A DNA stretch of 64,000 nucleotides from Clostridium sp. OS1-26. Its GTDB lineage: Bacteria; Bacillota; Clostridia; Clostridiales; Clostridiaceae. The notes beneath the pieces were generated by a model. It was not told where the DNA came from, did not search any database, and saw nothing but the letters and a program-made list of their open reading frames with translations. The stretch lies in contig NZ_CP133264.1 in NCBI RefSeq assembly GCF_030915445.1, positions 5,241,208 to 5,305,207 of the forward strand. Direction: 5' to 3'. How positions within the stretch are numbered: position 1 is the first letter of the stretch; every line of letters begins with the position of its first letter. Position numbers and translations under genes: made by a program. Positions 57,777 to 64,000 of the stretch are shown here, piece by piece.

Positions 57777-58985
57777 TTTTATAGATAAACCAACTGTATG
57801 ATTGACTTATTCGAAAATATTGTTAGTGATTTCTGCACAAACTAAAATCAATTAGAATTTAGTTAGGAGATATTACTATGGGGAGAAAAGGTATTGAAGT
57901 TGAATCATTATACGGCTTCACAACAGAAAGCCTTAAGAAAATGAGAAATTCACACGAGAGTGAATTTGCACGCAATGTATTAACTGCTGTCGCTATGCGC
58001 TATGAAGGTTTTAGTACTATAAAAATTGCCAAGTTCTTATTAAAATCTAAGCAAACAATTATAGATTATATTAAGAAATGGAATTCAGTTGGGTTAAAAG
58101 CATTAGAGGATCATCGTGGAGGTTCTGAAGGAACTTTTACAGCTGAAATGCTTGATGACCTAATAAATACTGTACTGCATACACTTCCAAACGACTTTGG
58201 CTTTATAGGTAATGTATGGACATGTCCACTTCTTGTAGAGTATATCTATCAAAACTATGGTGAAAAGTACTCTAAAGAATATATAAGAATATTGCTAAAG
58301 CGAAACAATCTTAGCTACAAAAGAGCGCAGCGCAAGCCGACTAAGGCTGATAAGGTTGAACAAGAAGCCTTTAAAAAAAATGAAATACCTTCTACCTATT
58401 GTAGAAAACTCTTCTGATTGTGTATTTTATGCTATGGATGAAACTGGCCTTAGGACGGAGTCTGATATCCGTAGAACATGGAGCCCTGTAGGGATATCCC
58501 CTAATTTAGAAAGCAATAATTCTCATGAGGGACTTAATCTAATAGGCGCCACCGAAATTACCAAAAACTTTGATACTATCATAGATGCCTATTCGGCGAA
58601 ACAAGTGATTACCTCTGAAGAAGTACAGACATTTCTTGAGAGGCTACTTGATATAAATGCAGGTAAAAAGGTGTATGTTTTATTAGACAATGCGAGATTT
58701 CATGTTTCTAGAGCTATGCAGGCTTTCGCCGAAGCTCATCGATATGAGATGTTTTTGATAAACACTCCTAGATATTCTCCTAAGTTAAACCCTCAGGAGA
58801 ACATCTGGAATAAATTAAAGAACTGTGTCTTTAGTGTTAGTGCATATCCTTCTATTGATGAACTTTTTGAGTCAATCAAATTAGTTTATTATCATTTTAA
58901 TGAACAAAAGGATATGATTAAGTCCTTAGCTTATGCTAGAAATTACTATATATGAGTCTAGTTTTGAGTTGGCTTATCTATAAAA
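57777..58985 (+). mobile_element. IS630-family insertion sequence
   Basis: Inverted ends TTTTATAGATAAACCAACTG (57777) and, on the other strand, TTTTATAGATAAGCCAACTC (ending 58985) bound one transposase gene. They match at 18 of 20 positions. TA dinucleotides at the ends fit IS630 target choice. Length is about 1.2 kb. Confidence 0.85.
57878..58955 (+). pseudogene. IS630 transposase in two frames joined at an A8 run
   Basis: The first frame (57878-58417) has an N-terminal HTH (GFSTIKIAKFLLKSKQTIIDYIKKWNSVGLKALEDHRGG). The second (through 58955) holds the DDE domain: CVFYAMDETGLRTES, VYVLLDNARFHVSRAM and NPQENIWNKLK. They join in the 8-A run at 58373-58380: removing one A gives QEAFKKMKYLLPIVEN. 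Transposase synthesis may rely on slippage at this run, or the copy may be inactive. Confidence 0.85.
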
Positions 58986-59128
58986 GCAAGATAACTTTTT
59001 AATTTTCTAATCAAATTTTAATCTTTCACTAATTCTTCTCTAATTATCCTCCATTATTATATAAACATAAGCAATTGGTTCTCATATTAAACTAATTAAA
59101 TTAAAAATATTGAATTGGAGGAATTAAA

Positions 59129-59593
59129 ATGACAATTACAATTGAACAAATCGATTTATTAAGAAAAAGAGCAAATGTGGGATATAAGGAAGCCAAAGAA
59201 GCTCTTGAAAAATGTAACGGTGACATAGTTGATGCTCTATCATATCTTGAAGAGCAAAACAAGATCAGACCTGAACAGGAGGAGTGCATTAAAGGCTCGA
59301 CTTTCATTAAAAAGGTTAAAAATTTAATTTCAAAGGCTAACAAAATAAAATTAGTAATATCTAAAAATGATAAAACAATATTAAATTTACCTTCTACATT
59401 GGTTGTTATATTTAGTATCTGCGCAATGCCAGTTGCAATAGCAGCTTTAATACTTGCTCTAGTTACAAATTGTAAGCTAAGATTTAACAAAGAAAACGGT
59501 GAGGAATACGACATTAATAATAAAATAGACAAAGTTGCTAATGTAGTAAATAATGTTACAAATAAGATAACAGAGGAAATTAAAAATGCTTAA
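59129..59593 (+). CDS. UBA/TS-N and DUF4342 domain protein
   Basis: The 154-aa protein starts with a UBA/EF-Ts-like three-helix domain (IEQIDLLRKRANVGYKEAKEALEKCNGDIVDALSYLEE). A DUF4342 region follows with a membrane helix (LPSTLVVIFSICAMPVAIAALILALV) and a helical tail. Its role is unknown. It is followed by a terminator and then by a two-component system on the same strand. GGAGG precedes the ATG. Confidence 0.85.
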   Translation: MTITIEQIDLLRKRANVGYKEAKEALEKCNGDIVDALSYLEEQNKIRPEQEECIKGSTFIKKVKNLISKANKIKLVISKNDKTILNLPSTLVVIFSICAMPVAIAALILALVTNCKLRFNKENGEEYDINNKIDKVANVVNNVTNKITEEIKNA

Positions 59594-59597
59594 TACT

Positions 59598-59630
59598 AAG
59601 CCTGCTTATGATTTTTCATAAAGCGGGCTT
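59598..59630 (+). terminator. Terminator after the DUF4342 gene
   Basis: AAGCCTGCTT pairs with AAAGCGGGCTT, followed by AATTTTTCTC. Confidence 0.75.
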
Positions 59631-59706
59631 AATTTTTCTCATATTTTCACAATAATATAAAAAGAGTATAATTAATTTAAAATGCTTTATTTTTGGAGGG
59701 TGTAAA

Positions 59707-60390
59707 ATGATCAACGAAAAAATTCTTATTATAGAAGATGAATTAAAAATAGCTAGATTTGTACAGCTTGAACTTGAGCATGAAGGATATGTTGTTGATC
59801 AAGCTCGGGATGGAAGGATTGGCCTTGATAAAGCTTTAAACGGAAATTTTGATCTCATAATACTTGATGTAATGCTTCCATCTCTAAATGGAATGGAAGT
59901 GCTGAGGAGGCTAAGACAATCTTCTGAAGTTCCTGTTATTATGCTTACGGCCAAAGATGAAGTCATGGATAAGGTTATGGGACTTGACATCGGCGCTGAT
60001 GACTATATGACAAAGCCCTTTGCTATAGAGGAACTTCTCGCACGTATTCGTGTGACCTTTAAGCGTAAAAGAGTCTCTATTTCTAAATCTAATCTTATTG
60101 AAATAGGAAATTTAAAATTGGATATGGATAAGTATACTGTAACCTACGATAACGAATCTATAGATCTGACGAAAAAAGAATTTGATTTACTAAAATACTT
60201 AATGATTAACAAGGATATAGTATTATCAAGAGAAAGTATACTTGAAAAAGTGTGGGAATATGATTATGCAGGCGACACAAATGTAGTAGATGTTTATATT
60301 CGCTATTTAAGAAGTAAAATTGATGATAAATATAATGAAAAGTTTATTCACACAGTTCGAGGAGTGGGGTATCAGTTAAAACATGAATAA
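59707..60390 (+). CDS. OmpR-family response regulator
   Basis: The 227-aa protein has a receiver domain (phospho-acceptor D54 in IILDVML, acidic pair E10-D11, Lys in DDYMTKPF) and a C-terminal winged helix (DLTKKEFDLLKYLMINKDIVLSRESILEKVW; VDVYIRYLRSKID). It is activated by the kinase whose gene overlaps its end by 8 bases. Targets are unknown; the DUF4342 gene is the nearest candidate. Confidence 0.95.
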   Translation: MINEKILIIEDELKIARFVQLELEHEGYVVDQARDGRIGLDKALNGNFDLIILDVMLPSLNGMEVLRRLRQSSEVPVIMLTAKDEVMDKVMGLDIGADDYMTKPFAIEELLARIRVTFKRKRVSISKSNLIEIGNLKLDMDKYTVTYDNESIDLTKKEFDLLKYLMINKDIVLSRESILEKVWEYDYAGDTNVVDVYIRYLRSKIDDKYNEKFIHTVRGVGYQLKHE

Positions 60391-61555
60391 AATAAAATCT
60401 ATTTTCAAGGTTATATTTCAAGTTATAAGAATTATATTTCTAATAGTAAAGTCCACCTTAAGCTTTTTATCTAAGCTACTGGATAGAGTTATTGAAAATA
60501 TCTCAAACAAACTTCGTTTTTCAATTACATTTAAAATAACAATAACGTATATCTTTACTTTTATAATAATTTTTTCTTTAATGAGCGCAGGAATATTGGC
60601 TAGCTTTAAATACTACATCGAGAGTGGTATAAATAGTGATTATCTATCCATTCTTGGTGCTATTTTAGCAGGCTGCAACATTATAGGATTGATAATAATT
60701 ATAATAATTGGTTCAAGAGCAAGCAAAAAGTTCCTATCTCCTGTAGAAACTATGACTAAAACCGTAAAAGAAATATCCATAAATGCTCTTGATAAAAGAC
60801 TTGATGTAAGAGGTTCTAAAAATGAACTTAAAGATTTAGCTAAAACCTTTAATGATATGCTTGATAGAATTCAAAAGTCTGTGGATCAGCAAAATCAATT
60901 TGTGTCCGACGCTTCACATGAGCTAAGAACGCCAATTTCCGTTATACAGGGTTATGTCAATCTTTTAAACCGATGGGGAAAAAATGACAAGGAAATATTA
61001 GAAGAATCTATTTTAGCTATTAAAAGTGAGTCTGAGAATATGAAAGATCTAGTTGAACAGCTCTTATTTCTAGCTCGCGGAGATAAAAATACTCAAAAAA
61101 TTGAAAAACAAAATTTTATGCTCAATGAATTAATTCAGGAAATATTAAAAGAGACTAAGTTAATTGATTCAGCTCATCAAATAGAAAATGAATATAGTCA
61201 GGAATTTGAAATCAATGCTGATAGAAAACTTATTAAAGAAGCTATAAGAATATTTATAGATAATAGTATTAAATACACTCCAGAAGGCGGTACGATAAAG
61301 CTTGATTCTTACAAAAAGAATGATAAAGCTGTTATAACCATTGGTGATACCGGCACAGGAATTTCCAGTGAAGACCTTCCCTATATATTTGATAGATTTT
61401 ATAGAGCTGATAAATCTAGGACAAAGACCAATGGCGGCACAGGACTAGGGCTAGCAATTGCAAAATGGATAATAGATAATCATGATGGTACAGTTGACGT
61501 TTGGAGTAAGCCTGACATAGGAACAGTTATAAAGGTAACTCTATCTATAAATTAA
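60383..61555 (+). CDS. Membrane sensor histidine kinase
   Basis: A 390-aa kinase with hydrophobic segments at about 5-30, 52-75 and 86-112, a HAMP domain (FLSPVETMTKTVKEISINALDKRLDV), and HisKA with His 179 in DASHELRTPISVIQGYV. HATPase_c follows with N box IFIDNSIKYTPEGG, G1 IGDTGTGIS, F box and G2 GGTGLGLAIAKWI. There is almost no extracellular loop, so it probably senses a membrane or internal cue. Start overlaps the regulator stop, so the two are coupled. Confidence 0.95.
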   Translation: MNKIKSIFKVIFQVIRIIFLIVKSTLSFLSKLLDRVIENISNKLRFSITFKITITYIFTFIIIFSLMSAGILASFKYYIESGINSDYLSILGAILAGCNIIGLIIIIIIGSRASKKFLSPVETMTKTVKEISINALDKRLDVRGSKNELKDLAKTFNDMLDRIQKSVDQQNQFVSDASHELRTPISVIQGYVNLLNRWGKNDKEILEESILAIKSESENMKDLVEQLLFLARGDKNTQKIEKQNFMLNELIQEILKETKLIDSAHQIENEYSQEFEINADRKLIKEAIRIFIDNSIKYTPEGGTIKLDSYKKNDKAVITIGDTGTGISSEDLPYIFDRFYRADKSRTKTNGGTGLGLAIAKWIIDNHDGTVDVWSKPDIGTVIKVTLSIN

Positions 61556-61563
61556 TAATACTT

Positions 61564-61589
61564 CCCCAGCAAAAATCTTATTGCTGGGG
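61564..61589 (+). terminator. Terminator of the two-component operon
   Basis: CCCCAGC pairs with GCTGGGG, followed by TTTATTTAAAT. Confidence 0.8.
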
Positions 61590-61660
61590 TTTATTTAAAT
61601 GATGTAGCTTATGGAATACTCCGCCGACACTTCCAGTACTCATATAAGCCCTGATAGCAT

Positions 61661-62245
61661 CTAAAATTTAATATCAACAATCCACTCTTTTCTAAGTTCC
61701 CACAGACCTGCTTGCAAATCTCTTTCCTGCATAGCTCCAGACTTTATTAATTTGTGATATCTAAACAAGTTGTCCCAGCTCTTTTTTACTTTTGATTTTA
61801 AGTTTGGGTAAAAAGGCTTAGTAACTATATCTGATTCAATTGAAATATTCAGCTTTGCTAACATATCTTTATGCATTTTTTCATCTTTTTCATTATCTGC
61901 TAAATATTTTAGATTTAAAATCTTGTTCCAATCTTCAGCTTTAAAAAAAACGACTTCTTCAATAGGTACTTCCAAAGAAAGCAGATAATTGCCTGGATAC
62001 CATCCAGCATACTCTATTTCCGTGTATGCCCAAAATGGATATTCAGCATTTTCAGGCTTTTTTACAATATTCTGTGCCTTACTTATGTACCAATTGTACG
62101 CCTCCAAAAACACCTTGGAAACCTCCTGATACTTTTTTACAATGAATTCTCTTTTCACATGGCATACCTTATGTTCCATCAATACTTTAACAACCTCTGG
62201 ACTTTGAGAAGTATACAGCATTATCTTATTACTCTTTGCACCCAT
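61661..62245 (-). CDS. DUF3841 protein, paralogue 2
   Basis: About 194 aa. Key segments are MLYTSQSPEVVKVL, EAYNWYISKAQNIVKKPENAEYPFWAYTE, EVPIEEVVFFKAEDWNKILNLKYL and GLWELRKEWIVDIKF, all typical of DUF3841. It aligns along its length with the gene just upstream. ATG 62245 has GGAGGTGA upstream; a second in-frame ATG at 62221 overlaps the upstream stop as TAATG and gives the better match to the paralogue start. Function is unknown. Confidence 0.8.
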   Translation of the reverse strand: MGAKSNKIMLYTSQSPEVVKVLMEHKVCHVKREFIVKKYQEVSKVFLEAYNWYISKAQNIVKKPENAEYPFWAYTEIEYAGWYPGNYLLSLEVPIEEVVFFKAEDWNKILNLKYLADNEKDEKMHKDMLAKLNISIESDIVTKPFYPNLKSKVKKSWDNLFRYHKLIKSGAMQERDLQAGLWELRKEWIVDIKF

Positions 62246-62781
62246 TCTTTTTTCACCTCCCAAATTGTTCCCTGCTTTAAATTTGACAATGAATAGGAAT
62301 TGTCAAATAATCTATCCCAACTTTTAATTATTTCATTTTTAAGATGAGGGTAAAAGCCACTCATATATGCATTTGAACAATTTGATATTCCGTAATCCTT
62401 AAGTTTTTTATCGTATTCCTCTTCATCTTCCTTACTTAATGGAAGATACCAAAAATTAACCACCCTATCCCACTTTTCCGAATCTGTTACAATAACTAAA
62501 TCCTTCTCTACTAAAAGCTCTAATATAACGGTACCAGGAGTCTGTTGAAGCATAAAATCAGGAGTTATTGAAACCCAGACAGGATATTTTACATCATGAG
62601 GCTTTAGAACTATTTCACTTGCTTTATTGGTATACCAAGAATACACTTCAAAATAATATTTAGCACAGCTTTCTAATTTATTTTCTATATATTCTTTCTT
62701 TACAATATATCTTTCTTCATTTTCTAAAACATCAAGAATATTCTCATCCTGTCTGGTCCATATTTTTACTTTTTCTTTCAT
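62221..62781 (-). CDS. DUF3841 protein, paralogue 1
   Basis: About 186 aa, starting at ATG 62781 after AAGGTGA. It shares VKIWTRQDENILDVL, EVYSWYTNKASEIVLKPHDVKYPVWVS, SEKWDRVVNFWYLP and TIWEVKKEWVQ with its neighbour. The repeated Trp-rich motifs suggest a compact soluble domain. The pair arose by tandem duplication, the stop lying inside the next gene. They lie 36 bases downstream of grdD on the same strand, so read-through from the glycine reductase operon is possible. Confidence 0.8.
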   Translation of the reverse strand: MKEKVKIWTRQDENILDVLENEERYIVKKEYIENKLESCAKYYFEVYSWYTNKASEIVLKPHDVKYPVWVSITPDFMLQQTPGTVILELLVEKDLVIVTDSEKWDRVVNFWYLPLSKEDEEEYDKKLKDYGISNCSNAYMSGFYPHLKNEIIKSWDRLFDNSYSLSNLKQGTIWEVKKEWVQRVIR

Positions 62782-62816
62782 AAAAATCACCTTACTATGA
62801 ATATCTTAAATTAGTA

Positions 62817-63971
62817 CTACTTAAATCCATTCTTTATAAGTAAATTGACAGCCTTTTCACTTTCATCTTCACTTACCAAAATGATTGGACCTGTGCAACC
62901 CATTCCGCTTTCAGAGTATATACCTTCCTTCCAGAGTACCCTGCAAGCATTCTCAAGCTCAAGAATATCGATTCCAGGTATTCCGTATGTTACTACCTTT
63001 TTAGGCGGTATCTCAACTTCTTCTACTGATGCTGCTGGCTTATCTTTCTCAAGTATTTTCCCTATTATCTCTCTTAATCCTGCAGCATTAGCACTTTTAT
63101 ACTCACACTCCGCAAGCTTTATTAAATTATTTTTTGCAGAAATAGCACAGTATTTTAAAGCCTCACAAATTAGCGGTGCCCCAGAAGCACGGGATACTAT
63201 GTTTACTATTTTATCATAACCTTCTCCAACGCCTGAGCCATATCCATATCCGACAGTTTCATAGTTGCCTCCTGTTGTAAATGAAGCAAATATCTTTATT
63301 AGTAAATTTCCTGTCAATGAATCACAAACCATAACATCAGGTGTTCCCGCTAGTAAATCATTTCCTCTCATGACTGAACCGCCATCTGCTCTTAGTGATT
63401 CACCAAAAGTAAAATCATATCCTCTGCTTTGCAGTTCTTTAAGAGCTCTCTCAACTCCTCTAGCACCATCTACATTTAAAATGCCGACCTTTGGATCTTT
63501 AATACCACAGGCCTTTGCAACGGCTATACCATTTATTGTGTTTTTTATCATTCCTTCAACTCTATTCGTTGCGGTTGTCCCTGTAGTTGTTGCAATTATT
63601 AACTCTTTTCCAAGTCCTGGAGTTATTAATCTTCCCACTGTGGAAACTCCTATTGGAAAATCAAAATGCTGAGTTACACATCCATCTATTACCCTACTCT
63701 CTAATAGCTCTACCATTTTTTTATGACCTTCTTCAGCATCAGCGACTTCAACAACTTCAAAGTCACCTTCAACCTTAGGTCCAATTAAAACTATATCAAA
63801 ATCACCATATTTACTCTTCGCAAGTGCTGCAGCTTTAGCCATCTCTAGGGCACCATGCTCTGAACCAAAAGTGGTTAATCCAATTTTGACTCTTTTTCCG
63901 AAGCTTCCAATTATAATTCCATCAGCTATTTCATTAAATACTTCTGCAATTACTTTTTTAGTTTGCTCCAT
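62817..63971 (-). CDS. grdD: Glycine/sarcosine/betaine reductase complex C, alpha subunit
   Basis: The 384-aa protein matches GrdD: VKIGLTTFGSEHGALEMAKAA at the N-terminus, IDGCVTQHFDFPIGVSTVGRLITPGLGKELIIATTTGTTATNRVEGM, GTPDVMVCDSLTGNLLIKIFASFTTGGNYE and GMGCTGPIILVSEDE. Its fold is related to PlsX/phosphotransacetylase. With GrdC it releases acetyl phosphate from the selenoprotein GrdA-bound carboxymethyl intermediate, giving ATP in Stickland fermentation. GAGGAGGGAG precedes the ATG. grdC would lie just beyond the right edge. Confidence 0.95.
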   Translation of the reverse strand: MEQTKKVIAEVFNEIADGIIIGSFGKRVKIGLTTFGSEHGALEMAKAAALAKSKYGDFDIVLIGPKVEGDFEVVEVADAEEGHKKMVELLESRVIDGCVTQHFDFPIGVSTVGRLITPGLGKELIIATTTGTTATNRVEGMIKNTINGIAVAKACGIKDPKVGILNVDGARGVERALKELQSRGYDFTFGESLRADGGSVMRGNDLLAGTPDVMVCDSLTGNLLIKIFASFTTGGNYETVGYGYGSGVGEGYDKIVNIVSRASGAPLICEALKYCAISAKNNLIKLAECEYKSANAAGLREIIGKILEKDKPAASVEEVEIPPKKVVTYGIPGIDILELENACRVLWKEGIYSESGMGCTGPIILVSEDESEKAVNLLIKNGFK

Positions 63972-64000
63972 GTTGCTCCCTCCTCTTTATTAGTATCTAC

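Noticed and set aside
63990..64000. Possible end of grdC (AGA TAC TAA on the minus strand)
   Set aside because: Only two codons and a stop are visible, so no gene can be supported although grdC is expected there.

Overview
The window is a low-GC Firmicutes chromosome segment that best fits Clostridium sensu stricto. It is very AT-rich, has GGAGG-type ribosome sites, and carries glycine reductase (grdD), sigma-54 activators, a CtsR-controlled clpB, a spore-type LysM/GH18 hydrolase and one rRNA operon with two initiator tRNAs. The species cannot be named from sequence alone. No CRISPR array, prophage or plasmid replication module was seen.

Left part (1-18 kb): two transposon relics (Tn554-type integrase, IS110-like), a secreted coiled-coil protein with a frameshifted tail, an XRE-cupin regulator, a duplicated HNH-like protein, a molybdopterin oxidoreductase and a RIO/Bud32-like kinase. 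At 7.4-11 kb a yybP-ykoY (manganese) riboswitch with promoter and terminator precedes a DedA gene and a P-type cation ATPase. General genes follow: DnaQ-like exonuclease, MreB, GGDEF protein, AraC regulator, methionine aminopeptidase, LysR and Lrp regulators, histidine phosphatase, VOC protein.

18.6-24 kb is one compact plus-strand operon: UbiD (frameshifted), UbiA, UbiX and a three-gene ABC importer of the NMT1/THI5 type. It looks like late quinone-type ring modification coupled to uptake of a precursor. 24-35 kb holds a polysaccharide deacetylase, a MarR-controlled hydrolase region, an extradiol dioxygenase-like protein, a chemotaxis receptor and clpB behind a perfect CtsR box.

34.5-47.5 kb holds a secreted protein made of three exactly 300-nt repeats. 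Next comes a sigma-54 activator with an operon (alpha/beta hydrolase, CoA-transferase, MFS transporter) that has a clear -24/-12 promoter. DUF1275, a decayed anion permease, an EamA transporter, a GNAT, dinB and a LysM-GH18 hydrolase follow. EamA and dinB share an unusual structured repeat as their 5' leader.

47.6-53.4 kb, minus strand: tRNA-fMet x2, 16S, 23S, 5S. The rest has a DUF370 protein, a second sigma-54 activator with an aminotransferase and three palindromic enhancer-like sites, an IS630 copy, a two-component system, two DUF3841 paralogues and grdD at the right edge.

Six genes carry single-base frameshifts or pairs of them, mostly in mononucleotide runs (near 962, 19571, 38656, 39520, 44898, 58373). 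This may reflect homopolymer errors in the assembly, so these genes should not be taken as dead without checking reads.
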